Both the position numbers and the translations under genes were made by a program. Shown one piece after another: positions 1 to 6,592 of a DNA stretch of 64,000 bases. The notes beneath the pieces were generated by a model, which had not been told where the DNA came from, ran no database searches, and saw only the letters and a program-made list of their open reading frames with translations. The DNA is taken from positions 1-64,000 of the forward strand of contig NZ_PXNN01000005.1 of the NCBI RefSeq assembly GCF_003007685.1, in the 5' to 3' direction. Source of the stretch: Marinobacter halophilus. Lineage in GTDB: Bacteria > Pseudomonadota > Gammaproteobacteria > Pseudomonadales > Oleiphilaceae. Position 1 is the stretch's first letter. The number at the start of each line of letters is the position of its first letter.

Positions 1-69
1 AGTTTTTTGTGCTGAGCCAAGGTCAGTGCGGGTAGGGCTGAAATTCACACCTTTCGGGAGGGCATGGCT

Positions 70-291
70 ATGGTCGATGTAATCTTGGAATCAACAATAG
101 AGTGTCCAAACTGTGGCCACCAGAAAACCGAAACCATGCCTACCGACTCATGCCAGTATTTCTACGAGTGTGAGTCTTGCCATGTTTTACTAAAACCCAA
201 GCATGGAGACTGCTGTGTTTTTTGTTCATACGGCACAGTACCGTGCCCGCCGATTCAGCAAGGGTCAGGGTGTTGTGCTCCTGGCCCATAA
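70..291 (+). CDS. Cassette 1: GDCCVxC-domain small cysteine-rich protein
   Basis: The 73-residue protein has a CPNC pair near residues 12-15, a second CESC pair near 34-37, the signature GDCCVFC at 46-52 and CPP near 59-61. This matches the GDCCVxC-domain (seleno)protein family, whose function is unknown; some members carry selenocysteine, but here the codons are plain Cys (TGC TGT). I start at ATG 70 because the GGAG at 57-60 is well spaced for it and too close to ATG 64. The TAA stop lies inside the R'' box of the next attC. Metal binding or thiol redox chemistry is plausible from the Cys pairs but is inference. Bases 1-69 hold only the leader and possibly the tail of an upstream recombination site. 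Confidence 0.85.
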   Translation: MVDVILESTIECPNCGHQKTETMPTDSCQYFYECESCHVLLKPKHGDCCVFCSYGTVPCPPIQQGSGCCAPGP

Positions 292-387
292 CAAGTCGCA
301 GCAGTATGCGGCCGATGGCCGCCGGACGCCCTTTGCGTGGCTCCTTCGTCGCCACTCCAAGGTCGCCGCTGTGCTTCGGCGTTATGT
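286..387 (+). other. attC site 1
   Basis: R'' box CCATAAC (286-292) and R' box GTTATGT (381-387) bound a 102 bp G/C-rich segment. The arms pair less well than at the other sites, so this is one of the weaker calls by structure, but both core boxes and the spacing between genes fit. Confidence 0.72.
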
Positions 388-409
388 GGCAGATCGTGAA
401 GGGATTTGA

Positions 410-745
410 GTGACGGAAAAGTTGACCGAAGCGAAGGAAAAGCTTTTAAGCACGGAGTATCCGCGTTGGCGCAACCTGCTGTCTTGCGCGATTCTCGTGC
501 TTCTCACCACGGGTATGGTTTCGGGTTGGTGGTATGCCTATTACACCACCTCTGACATAGAGTGCCACAAAGGTATTTTGTTTTTCTCAGCTGTGTGGCT
601 GGCGGTGCAATGGGTCGTCATTGGATATTTATACCGCTATCAAAATATTCCCGCGTTTGCTCGCGGTGCGATCAAGTTGCTGATATTGCTTGGTAATGTA
701 TGGTTTGGGCTTTTCATTTTTTCGCTACAATCATGTGCCCAGTAG
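410..745 (+). CDS. Cassette 2: small membrane protein, paralogue of cassette 7
   Basis: The 111-residue protein has a short charged N-terminus and about three hydrophobic segments (roughly residues 23-44, 57-75 and 87-105). I do not recognise the family. It starts with GTG at 410, which aligns exactly with the ATG of the paralogue at 3366; the two genes and their leaders are highly similar. The reading frame ends at TAG 743, ten bases before the attC. The two copies are on cassettes with different attC types, so this is not a simple tandem duplication. Location in the inner membrane is inferred from the hydrophobic segments; no function can be given. Confidence 0.82.
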   Translation: MTEKLTEAKEKLLSTEYPRWRNLLSCAILVLLTTGMVSGWWYAYYTTSDIECHKGILFFSAVWLAVQWVVIGYLYRYQNIPAFARGAIKLLILLGNVWFGLFIFSLQSCAQ

Positions 746-752
746 TCCAAGC

Positions 753-836
753 ACATAACCAGTGCAGGCACGGCGACGCCCACTACATTGCGCCTTCGGC
801 TCCATTTCGTGGGCGCGCATGCTGCAAGCGTTATGC
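753..836 (+). other. attC site 2 (type A)
   Basis: R'' ACATAAC (753-759), R' GTTATGC (830-836), 84 bp. Type A body: GTGCAGGCACGGCG on the left arm, TTGCGCCTTCGGCTCCATT at the tip and GCGCATGCTGC on the right. Near the tip the arm CCCAC pairs with GTGGG. Confidence 0.95.
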
Positions 837-846
837 ATAGGAAGCC

Positions 847-1149
847 ATGACCAAGTTTCTGCGTAGAATATTTCAGGACTCGATCCGATCAGGTGCAATC
901 TGGAAAGCCACATTGTTGAAAAACCTGTTCACTGTCTTGGGAATAGCAGTCAGCGTAGTTTGGTTGCTCGTTTGGGGTATAGACCTATTTTTTGCCAATA
1001 CCACCTGGCCCTACGTCAAAATAGCGTCTGTGGTAATTGGTTACGGGGTGCCGTTAACTAATATGTACTACGATCACCTAAGACTACAAAGGCGAGTGCG
1101 TTTTCACCGATTCCTTCGCGAATCGCGGCGGCAAGTTCAAAATGCATAA
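847..1149 (+). CDS. Cassette 3: small two-segment membrane protein
   Basis: The 100-residue protein is unrecognised. It has a basic, amphipathic N-terminus, two hydrophobic segments (about residues 24-48 and 58-75) and a strongly basic C-terminal tail rich in Arg. It starts at ATG 847, a few bases after the attC boundary, with GGAAG just upstream as a ribosome binding site. The stop TAA is provided by the R'' box GCATAAC of the next attC. No partner gene shares the cassette. Inner-membrane location is inferred; the function is unknown. Confidence 0.75.
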   Translation: MTKFLRRIFQDSIRSGAIWKATLLKNLFTVLGIAVSVVWLLVWGIDLFFANTTWPYVKIASVVIGYGVPLTNMYYDHLRLQRRVRFHRFLRESRRQVQNA

Positions 1150-1203
1150 CAAGTACAGGCAAGGGACGCTCCTTTCGTCGCGCCCCTGCTGTTGGCGTTA
1201 TGT
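1144..1203 (+). other. attC site 3
   Basis: A compact 60 bp site with R'' GCATAAC (1144-1150) and R' GTTATGT (1197-1203). The arms ACAGGCAAGGGACG and CGCGCCCCTGCTGT pair around a short tip. Confidence 0.9.
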
Positions 1204-1211
1204 GAGAAGTA

Positions 1212-1751
1212 ATGAATGACATCGTTGATAAAATAATGGACCGCTCTCAATGGCCGACTTTTGAGGATTCGGATCACCTCTCGGATCTCGATAGTTTGGC
1301 TGATGATGCGAACGGCCTTGGCACCTTAGAGGGTTATTTGGCTGCCTTGGCTATTTACCATCAGTTATGTGATGAGATGGCAAAGTTGCTCCTTAAGGAT
1401 TCGCGATTTTTTATCCAGCTATCTTGCTATCCCTTGGGAATCGAGTTTCCAAAGTCAAAGCAACAAATGGCAGGGCAAACTTTGGCTCAATTGGAGTACG
1501 CGGTGGAGTTCGAAGGTAAAGAGGAATTCATAGAAAAATGCCGCGATCTCAATGCATTGAGGAATAAGGTGTTTCATAGCCTAACTAAAAAAACCTCGCT
1601 GCCGGAGTTAAAAAACAAGTTAAGCCGAGTAAGCGCTTTGTACGAAGAGATATTTGAGCTTTTCTCTGCCTCCCATGACTGGTTTTGCCTCTGTTTCAAG
1701 GATTTCCGTAAAGATGTTTTTATTGATGAGATTGAAGAGAAGAACACATAA
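1212..1751 (+). CDS. Cassette 4: HEPN-like protein (RNxxxH motif)
   Basis: The 179-residue, largely helical, acidic protein carries RNKVFH at residues 117-122. This is the R-N-x3-H form of the Rx4-6H signature of HEPN ribonucleases, in which a polar residue (Asn here) directly follows the Arg. The motif sits in a predicted helix after a Leu-rich helix, as expected for HEPN folds. HEPN proteins commonly act as RNases in toxin-antitoxin and abortive-infection systems; assignment of this protein to that group is inference from the motif and helical character. It stands alone in its cassette with no MNT-type antitoxin. The TAA stop lies in the attC R'' box. The next cassette encodes an Abi-alpha protein, so the two may be defence cargo. 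Confidence 0.7.
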   Translation: MNDIVDKIMDRSQWPTFEDSDHLSDLDSLADDANGLGTLEGYLAALAIYHQLCDEMAKLLLKDSRFFIQLSCYPLGIEFPKSKQQMAGQTLAQLEYAVEFEGKEEFIEKCRDLNALRNKVFHSLTKKTSLPELKNKLSRVSALYEEIFELFSASHDWFCLCFKDFRKDVFIDEIEEKNT

Positions 1752-1820
1752 CCAATACGTCTACGGGACCGGTTTGTTTCGCAGCGCTCCACAACCCGGC
1801 CCGTTACGTCAGCGTTGTGT
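1746..1820 (+). other. attC site 4
   Basis: R'' ACATAAC (1746-1752) and R' GTTGTGT (1814-1820), 75 bp. The arm ACGTCTACGGGACCGGTTTGT pairs with ACAACCCGGCCCGTTACGT with only isolated bulges, a typical folded attC. Confidence 0.9.
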
Positions 1821-1846
1821 TATTAGAGCAACATTGAGGCAGTCAC

Positions 1847-2725
1847 ATGTCTAACGACAACCCTGAGGACAATAGCTCAGACATCGCTGGTATCAAGCCA
1901 GCGGCCAAAGCCATCGAGGCGGCGACGCTCAAGACCGTCGATGGTTTGGGCAAGTTCTTCGGCGCGATCTGCATGCCAGCCGCAACAGAGTTCGGTTTGC
2001 TACTTAGGGATCATATCTCGGCGTATCGCCATAAAAACTTGGAAAAAATCGCGGCGAAAACTCAGAAGAAAATCAAAGATCAGGGTATCTCTGCATCTGG
2101 CGAGGCAAACCCTCGACTGATAAAGGAAATTCTTGAGGAGGCATCGTGGTGTGAAGATGACGCCATCCAATCGATGTGGGCTGGGCTGCTTTCAGTTGCT
2201 TCAGGTACAACTTCGGCTGCCGATGACTCGCTGATCTATACAGATATTCTGAAGCGGCTTACTCCGTTTCAGGCTGCATTCTTAAATAAAGTCTATTGGG
2301 ATCCAAGGTGTTGTAGTGTAAAGCCGCCCATCGGCTTCAAGGAAGATGATGCTTTTTATCCTGAAAACAAGCTCATATACTCGAATGTCGAAGTGCTGAA
2401 AATGTTCCCGGGTGATCTCAGCACTATTGTTCCAATCGCTTATCGCACACACGAAGAAATCTTGAGCTCCGAAGAAGACCATGGCATAGCAATATCACGG
2501 TTTCGACCTCAGATTGAGGGATTAAAAGTGCTTGGACTGATCCAGGATGTGAAATTCCTGAACGCTCAGAAGGATGGTGTGTATGTATTCCCAAACCTGA
2601 AGGGGCTCGATCTGTTCATGCGCGGTCTGGGGTACAGTATCTACCCGCTAGAGGCCTTTTTGTTGACGTTGCAGCATTGGAACCGAGAGCAAGGCATTGA
2701 CCCGTTCACCTACGAAAGAACATAA
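1847..2725 (+). CDS. Cassette 5: Abi-alpha (DUF4393) family protein
   Basis: The 292-residue protein resembles the abortive-infection alpha family (DUF4393). It has a segment around residues 33-61 with an FFG...EFGLLLRDH pattern, then a YRHKN-type basic helix (60-72). A second helical block at 90-120 has the EEAS...D.IQSMWAGLLS pattern shared by that family. The C-terminal half looks like a winged-helix or globular extension. The family is named for association with phage abortive infection; the mechanism is not known to me. The start ATG 1847 follows a weak GAGG. The stop TAA is inside attC 5. Its position next to a HEPN-like cassette supports, but does not prove, a defence role. Confidence 0.75.
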   Translation: MSNDNPEDNSSDIAGIKPAAKAIEAATLKTVDGLGKFFGAICMPAATEFGLLLRDHISAYRHKNLEKIAAKTQKKIKDQGISASGEANPRLIKEILEEASWCEDDAIQSMWAGLLSVASGTTSAADDSLIYTDILKRLTPFQAAFLNKVYWDPRCCSVKPPIGFKEDDAFYPENKLIYSNVEVLKMFPGDLSTIVPIAYRTHEEILSSEEDHGIAISRFRPQIEGLKVLGLIQDVKFLNAQKDGVYVFPNLKGLDLFMRGLGYSIYPLEAFLLTLQHWNREQGIDPFTYERT

Positions 2726-2824
2726 CAATTCGTTTCAGTTCGTTTCGGACCTCGCGGCCCTCCACCGGACAGCCTTGTCGCCGCTTCGCTCTGCCAAGGC
2801 TGCCGCTGAACGTCGGCGTTAGGC
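2720..2824 (+). other. attC site 5 (type C)
   Basis: R'' ACATAAC (2720-2726), R' GTTAGGC (2818-2824), 105 bp. Type C body: TTCGTTTCGGACCTCGCGGCC followed by a CTCCACCGGAC block and a CCGCTTCGCTC tip, as in sites 7 and 10. Confidence 0.9.
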
Positions 2825-2834
2825 TCAAAACACT

Positions 2835-3254
2835 ATGAACAAACCTGTGACCCAGTTTATCGTTAGCATTCTGTTTATTGTGGCGCTTTGCCTGGCGATA
2901 AGAGCAAGCGAAAGTGATTTGTGGGTAGGAATATCGATTGGCTCCTTCGTCTTCCTTGGCCTCCCTTTTCTGATCCTTAGTTGGATTGATTTTGGTGATC
3001 ACTTGAGAAGCCTGAGAACCACCTCAATGCCTCTTCAGATATTGATTTTCATTTTTGGGATTCCTCAGGCGCTGTTCGGCTTGGGATCTTTGGGCATAGG
3101 AATCGGTATAGTCCTTTGGGTGATATACAACAGCTTTATCGAGCAACAAGAAGAATACTCGGGCGGTTTCATGACCTTGGGTCTAAGCCCAATGTTTATA
3201 GGCTTTGGACTTTTCCTTCTTTTATCTGCATTCAAGCGGAATAAAGGTGTGTAG
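2835..3254 (+). CDS. Cassette 6: four-segment membrane protein of unknown function
   Basis: The 139-residue hydrophobic protein has about four transmembrane segments (around residues 8-25, 31-53, 64-97 with a Gly-rich stretch, and 113-131) and a short acidic loop near 103-108. The family is not recognised. It starts at ATG 2835 right after the attC. It is the only gene of its cassette. Several cassettes here encode small membrane proteins of this kind. They could be transport-related or membrane-acting effectors, but the sequence gives no motif that decides between these. Confidence 0.75.
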   Translation: MNKPVTQFIVSILFIVALCLAIRASESDLWVGISIGSFVFLGLPFLILSWIDFGDHLRSLRTTSMPLQILIFIFGIPQALFGLGSLGIGIGIVLWVIYNSFIEQQEEYSGGFMTLGLSPMFIGFGLFLLLSAFKRNKGV

Positions 3255-3259
3255 CTTTA

Positions 3260-3343
3260 GCCTAACAAGTGCAGGCAGGGCGACGGTTTAGTCGTTGCTC
3301 CTTCGTCACAACAACTAAACCGCGCCTGCTGCAGGCGTTATGT
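3260..3343 (+). other. attC site 6
   Basis: R'' GCCTAAC (3260-3266), R' GTTATGT (3337-3343), 84 bp. The base of the arms is type A-like (GTGCAGGCAGGGCG with CGCGCCTGCTGC) but the tip is different: GGTTTAGT pairs with ACTAAACC. Confidence 0.93.
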
Positions 3344-3365
3344 GGCAGTTCGTGAAGAGATTTGA

Positions 3366-3713
3366 ATGATGAAAAATTTGACTGAAGCGAAGGAAAAGCT
3401 ATTAAGCACAGAGTACCCGCGTTGGCGCAATTTGCTGTCTTGCGCGATTTTCGTGCTTTTCACGACTGGTATGGTTTCGGGTTGGTGGTATGCCTATTAC
3501 ACCGCCTCTGACATCGAGTGCCACAAAGGCATTTTGTATTTCTCAGCTGTTTGGCTAGCTGTGCAATGGGTGGTCATTGGCTATTTATATCGCTATCAAA
3601 ATATTCCAAAATTTGCTCGGGAAGCGAACAAGTTACTGATATTGCTAGGAAATGTATGGTTTGGTTTTTCATTTTTTCACTACAACCGTGCACCCAGTAG
3701 TCCAGGCACATAA
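3366..3713 (+). CDS. Cassette 7: small membrane protein, frameshifted paralogue of cassette 2
   Basis: The 115-residue protein is near-identical to the cassette 2 product through the first ~98 residues, with the same leader and the same three hydrophobic segments. Near 3662-3672 this copy reads TTTGGTTTTTC where cassette 2 reads TTTGGGCTTTTC. The single-base loss replaces the last ~13 residues with an unrelated tail and moves the stop to the TAA inside attC 7. In the original frame the cassette 2-like ending is still readable up to 3700. The family is unknown. Either the tail is dispensable or this copy is on its way to inactivation. Confidence 0.8.
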   Translation: MMKNLTEAKEKLLSTEYPRWRNLLSCAIFVLFTTGMVSGWWYAYYTASDIECHKGILYFSAVWLAVQWVVIGYLYRYQNIPKFAREANKLLILLGNVWFGFSFFHYNRAPSSPGT

Positions 3714-3812
3714 CCAGTCATTCAAGTACGTTCCGGCCCTGCGGGCCTCCACCGGACCGGTTTTCCGGCGCGGTTGCGCCTCCAAATCGGCCGCTTAATA
3801 TTGGCGTTATGT
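3708..3812 (+). other. attC site 7 (type C)
   Basis: R'' ACATAAC (3708-3714), R' GTTATGT (3806-3812), 105 bp, body like sites 5 and 10 (TTCCGGCCCTGCGGGCC and CTCCACCGGACC blocks). The gene it serves is a copy of the cassette 2 gene, which has a type A site. Confidence 0.93.
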
Positions 3813-3851
3813 GTTCCGTATCGTCGAATCAAATGTATAAAAGGAAGTGTT

Positions 3852-4523
3852 GTGCTTGGCCCAGACATAGATCAGTACAGAGATGATATAGACAACGATG
3901 AAGGGTTGGCGGCCAAGCGTCGTGCGTTGGTTATCGTTTCTCTGTTGCTTTTGGCGTTGAGCGTGAGCGGAGCGTCAATCAAGGAAGCGAACACGTTCAT
4001 TTTTCGGATTGAGTTTTCAAACCATGTCGGCTTAACCTATCTTCTTGGTGCCGCAGTGATATTTCTGCTTCTGAGATATTACGCTTATGCTCAAAGCTAC
4101 CACAGCCAACTGTTTGATTTTTGGTCAGCAAGACTGCTGAATGATTATAGAGTGTTCTCTTATAACTCTGCTGAAGACGAGGTTCAGGGACTGTTGGGCA
4201 AGCGAATAGATATATGGGGCGGTGATGAGCCCGGTATCCAAGAGCCACGGTACAGAAAAGTGGGAATGCTCAAAAGGAATATCGTATACACGTCCGAGGG
4301 CGAGGACGATCAGCATGGAGCGTACAGCTACAATGAGAATATTGAACTCAACAAATATTCAGAGACTTGGACTAGAAAAGATTTCCGAAAACTTCTCAAG
4401 TTTGAGATCAAGTATAGAGTGGAAGCCATTCTAAAGCATCGCGAGTACCTGGATCTTATGTTTCCGTATCTGCTAGGAATCGCTGCAATTATTAGTTTGA
4501 TTATCAAGCTCTACCAACAGTGA
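3852..4523 (+). CDS. Cassette 8: membrane-anchored protein of unknown function
   Basis: The 223-residue protein is not recognised. I start at GTG 3852, which has AAGGA at 3841-3845 with six-base spacing. Upstream Met codons would fall inside attC 7. It has an acidic N-terminus, two adjacent transmembrane segments (about residues 26-43 and 57-77), a long soluble domain rich in charged and aromatic residues (80-195), and a C-terminal hydrophobic segment (about 202-219). The layout, two helices plus a cytosolic domain plus a final helix, resembles that of membrane effectors of unknown mechanism. That is a resemblance of topology only. Confidence 0.72.
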   Translation: MLGPDIDQYRDDIDNDEGLAAKRRALVIVSLLLLALSVSGASIKEANTFIFRIEFSNHVGLTYLLGAAVIFLLLRYYAYAQSYHSQLFDFWSARLLNDYRVFSYNSAEDEVQGLLGKRIDIWGGDEPGIQEPRYRKVGMLKRNIVYTSEGEDDQHGAYSYNENIELNKYSETWTRKDFRKLLKFEIKYRVEAILKHREYLDLMFPYLLGIAAIISLIIKLYQQ

Positions 4524-4525
4524 TC

Positions 4526-4609
4526 ACATAACCAGTGCAGGCACGGCGACGCCCATTCCATTGCGCCTTCGGCTCCATTTCATGGGCGCGCATGCTGCAA
4601 GCGTTAAAT
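4526..4609 (+). other. attC site 8 (type A)
   Basis: R'' ACATAAC (4526-4532), R' GTTAAAT (4603-4609), 84 bp. Nearly the same as site 2, but the tip-proximal pair CCCAC/GTGGG is CCCAT/ATGGG here, a compensated change. Confidence 0.95.
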
Positions 4610-4629
4610 TTTTTGCCGCACCCTCATCG

Positions 4630-4652
4630 ACTATGCTGTAATACGTTGTAGT
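4630..4652 (+). promoter_or_regulatory. Candidate operator/promoter of the cassette 9 toxin-antitoxin pair
   Basis: An interrupted palindrome ACTA-N4-GTA-N-TAC-N4-TAGT lies 23 bases before the antitoxin start. TATGCT at 4632-4637 could be a -10 box with a weak T-rich -35 (4609-4614) 17 bases upstream. Ribbon-helix-helix antitoxins usually bind such sites to repress their own operon; the assignment is inference. Confidence 0.4.
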
Positions 4653-4674
4653 CGTCAAACTCGAGGGTATAGTT

Positions 4675-4947
4675 ATGAGCGTCACCACGGTTCGCCTTCA
4701 AGCAGAAGTGGAACAGCACCTGGAAGCAATTGCTGGCAGGTTGCACCGGAGCAAAGGTTGGGTAATTAACCAAGCATTATCGGAGTACATAGAAAAGCAG
4801 CAGCTGGAGCAAGAGCGCTGGAAACAGACCTTGGAAGCAATGGAGTCCGCTGCCCAAGGCAAGGTTGTTGATGCCAGCGAGGTTCACAGTTGGCTTAATA
4901 GTTGGGGAACCGACAACGAGCAGAGTGCACCGAGGTCAGGTAAGTGA
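4675..4947 (+). CDS. Cassette 9: ParD/RelB-like ribbon-helix-helix antitoxin
   Basis: The 90-residue protein begins with a ribbon-helix-helix domain: beta strand SVTTVRL, then helices containing LHRSKGWVINQALSEY. This is the CopG/ParD fold that binds DNA as a dimer. An acidic C-terminal tail follows that would wrap the toxin. Its stop overlaps the toxin start by four bases (GTGA), typical of translational coupling. The antitoxin is first in the operon and has its own candidate operator upstream, so this cassette need not depend on the integron promoter. Confidence 0.88.
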   Translation: MSVTTVRLQAEVEQHLEAIAGRLHRSKGWVINQALSEYIEKQQLEQERWKQTLEAMESAAQGKVVDASEVHSWLNSWGTDNEQSAPRSGK

Positions 4948-5225
4948 AACTGGTTTACACGGATGAAGCCATTGAAGATTTAAAGCGCCTGAGGGAATTC
5001 ATTGCAGTCCACAATCCATCGGCGGCAGCCCGGATCGCCACCGAACTGGTTGGCAAAATCGCCTTACTCCCTGATTTTCCTAAAATGGGGACGCCAGTTG
5101 AAATGGCACCGGTGCCTGGCTCTGTTCGAGATATGGTTTTCGGGAAGTACGTCGTTCGATATTCGCTCCATACCAGTGCCATCATTATTCTCCGGGTATG
5201 GCATGGTCTTGAAGGTGAGCGGTAG
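4944..5225 (+). CDS. Cassette 9: RelE/ParE-family toxin
   Basis: The 93-residue protein has the RelE/ParE layout: KLVYTDEAIEDLKRLREFI at the start, a helix with AARIATEL, then the beta sheet with FPKMGTPV, VRDMVFGKYVVRY and IIILRVWHGLEGER. The GKYVVRY and final LRVWHG.E.R motifs are typical of ParE toxins. It starts with GTG 4944 overlapping the antitoxin. ParE members poison gyrase and RelE members cleave mRNA; which applies here cannot be told from sequence alone. Confidence 0.88.
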   Translation: MKLVYTDEAIEDLKRLREFIAVHNPSAAARIATELVGKIALLPDFPKMGTPVEMAPVPGSVRDMVFGKYVVRYSLHTSAIIILRVWHGLEGER

Positions 5226-5227
5226 TA

Positions 5228-5306
5228 ATTTAACCAGGCGCGTCACTCGGATGCCTTTGTCTCCGCTGCGCTGCGTCAAAGTCACCGGTGCGCTTCAGCG
5301 TTATGC
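5228..5306 (+). other. attC site 9 (type B)
   Basis: R'' ATTTAAC (5228-5234), R' GTTATGC (5300-5306), 79 bp. Left arm GCGTCACTCGGATGCCTTTG pairs with right arm CAAAGTCACCGGTGCGC; tip TCTCCGCTGCGCTGCG. It is the intact form of the damaged site 21. Confidence 0.93.
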
Positions 5307-5331
5307 AGTATTATGGAACTGAGGTTTATAT

Positions 5332-5541
5332 ATGAAAAGCGCTAAGGCCGATGCGGCTCTTTATCTGTTAACGGGGCTTCTTCAGCGTCTTGATGCTGAG
5401 CGTCCTGGCATGCTTCAGGAAATGATCGCGGGTGTTGAGGGCGATCGGGCAGCACTTCCAGAAAATATTGAGAACAGAGAGCATGTGGAGAATATTTTTG
5501 ACGAGGCAATGGAATTACTAACCCGTGCCAACACTGCATAA
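5332..5541 (+). CDS. Cassette 10: small acidic helical protein
   Basis: The 69-residue protein is unrecognised, acidic and almost certainly all-helical: A/L-rich first helix LYLLTGLLQRLDAE, then an E-rich second half ending in an amphipathic helix with FDEAMELL. GAGG at 5321-5324 serves the ATG at 5332. The stop TAA comes from attC 10. No DNA-binding or catalytic motif is visible. The following attC has a mutated R' box, so this gene may be locked together with the HIT gene. Confidence 0.65.
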   Translation: MKSAKADAALYLLTGLLQRLDAERPGMLQEMIAGVEGDRAALPENIENREHVENIFDEAMELLTRANTA

Positions 5542-5619
5542 CCAGTCAATTAAGTTCGTTCCCGGCCTAGCGGCCGTCCACCGAACGGCTTTCAGCCGCC
5601 GCTTTTCTCAGCATTATGC
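5536..5619 (+). other. attC site 10 (type C, mutated R' box)
   Basis: R'' GCATAAC (5536-5542) is normal, but the R' box reads ATTATGC (5613-5619). The invariant G of GTT, next to the integrase cleavage position, is A. The body matches type C sites 5 and 7 in shortened form (84 bp). Recombination here is probably impaired. Confidence 0.85.
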
Positions 5620-5642
5620 ATTTCCGTAAGCTGGAGAAATCA

Positions 5643-6077
5643 GTGAACCCAATATACGACACTAATAATATTTTCGCGAAGATCATTGCTGGAGAGGCCC
5701 CCTGTGTAAAGGTCTATGAGGATGATTTAACACTCGCATTCATGGATATAATGCCGCAGAAGGATGGTCACGTATTAGTAGTACCCAAGGAACAAGCGGT
5801 CACAATTTACGATCTGTCTGCAGAAGCTGCTCAAGCATGCATGCTAACCGTTCAGAAAATAGGTAAAGCTCTCGAGCGCGCTATGGGGGTGACTGGGTCA
5901 ACCATATTTCAGCACAATGGCTCTTCTGCCGGTCAAACAGTGGGGCATTTTCATTTTCATGTTTTTCCAGGTCCATTATTGGTGATAAAAGACCATGGTG
6001 TGCAGTTTGAAGAGGTTGGGAAACTTAAAGAGATAGCTGCGTTAATCATTGCACAATTAGAAAGTCCACATGCATAA
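5643..6077 (+). CDS. Cassette 11: HIT-family hydrolase
   Basis: The 144-residue protein is a histidine-triad (HIT) protein. It opens with the usual YDTNNIFAKIIAGE segment and has the DIMPQKDGHVLVVPK stretch, and ends the fold with GHFHFHVFP (His triad about residues 102, 104, 106). HIT proteins hydrolyse nucleoside phosphoramidates or dinucleotides through the last-motif His. I start at GTG 5643, preceded by GGAG with six-base spacing; ATG 5616 lies within the attC. The stop TAA is in attC 11. Length and motif are complete, so it is probably functional. Confidence 0.93.
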   Translation: MNPIYDTNNIFAKIIAGEAPCVKVYEDDLTLAFMDIMPQKDGHVLVVPKEQAVTIYDLSAEAAQACMLTVQKIGKALERAMGVTGSTIFQHNGSSAGQTVGHFHFHVFPGPLLVIKDHGVQFEEVGKLKEIAALIIAQLESPHA

Positions 6078-6155
6078 CAAGTGCAGGCACGGCGACGCCC
6101 ATTACATTGCGCCTTCGGCTCCATTCCGTGGGCGCGCATGCTGCAGGCGTTAGGG
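6072..6155 (+). other. attC site 11 (type A)
   Basis: R'' GCATAAC (6072-6078), R' GTTAGGG (6149-6155), 84 bp, body almost the same as site 2. The last R' base is G instead of a pyrimidine. Confidence 0.94.
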
Positions 6156-6169
6156 AGTAAGGAAACACC

Positions 6170-6592
6170 ATGGATCAGGCAGAATATTGGTACGCGGTAG
6201 CCTCAGTGCTGCTGTTTTTTAAGATGTTTGCCATCTCCGCATATCAGGGGTTCCATCGTATCGGGAAGCTGACCTTCAAGACCCCCGAAGATGCAGCCTT
6301 CGTTGGTCGTGAGGCCGCCAAAGAGGAGTTGCCTCAAGTTCAGAGAGCAGCCCGTGCCTGGTTAAATGACCTCGAGAACATTCCCATTTTTCTGGGCTTA
6401 GGGGTGGCTTACATTTGGGTCGGCGCTTCTCCCGGTTGGGCCGTTTGGCTCTTCCTGGTATTTACGGGATCCCGCTATCTGCATACATTATTCTATCTGG
6501 GTGGCATCCAACCTTGGCGAACGGTGGCGTATGCAGTCGGAGTGGTGTGCATGTTCATCATGAGCATCCAGATCCTCGTGGCACTTCCCTAA
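6170..6592 (+). CDS. Cassette 12: MAPEG-family membrane protein
   Basis: The 140-residue protein has four hydrophobic segments and the MAPEG signature region RAARAWLNDLENIPIF followed by the GSRYLHTLFYLGG-QPWRT motif. This is the microsomal glutathione S-transferase-like arrangement. Bacterial MAPEG proteins are integral inner-membrane proteins, some with glutathione transferase or peroxidase activity. Substrate cannot be predicted. AAGGAAAC precedes ATG 6170. The TAA stop is in attC 12. It could contribute to detoxification of lipophilic compounds; that is inference from the family. Confidence 0.85.
   Translation: MDQAEYWYAVASVLLFFKMFAISAYQGFHRIGKLTFKTPEDAAFVGREAAKEELPQVQRAARAWLNDLENIPIFLGLGVAYIWVGASPGWAVWLFLVFTGSRYLHTLFYLGGIQPWRTVAYAVGVVCMFIMSIQILVALP

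Noticed and set aside
70..291. Selenocysteine in the GDCCVxC protein
   Set aside because: Both Cys of the motif are encoded by TGC and TGT; there is no in-frame TGA.
3774..3851. Earlier start for the cassette 8 gene
   Set aside because: These codons overlap attC 7; GTG 3852 has a proper ribosome binding site.
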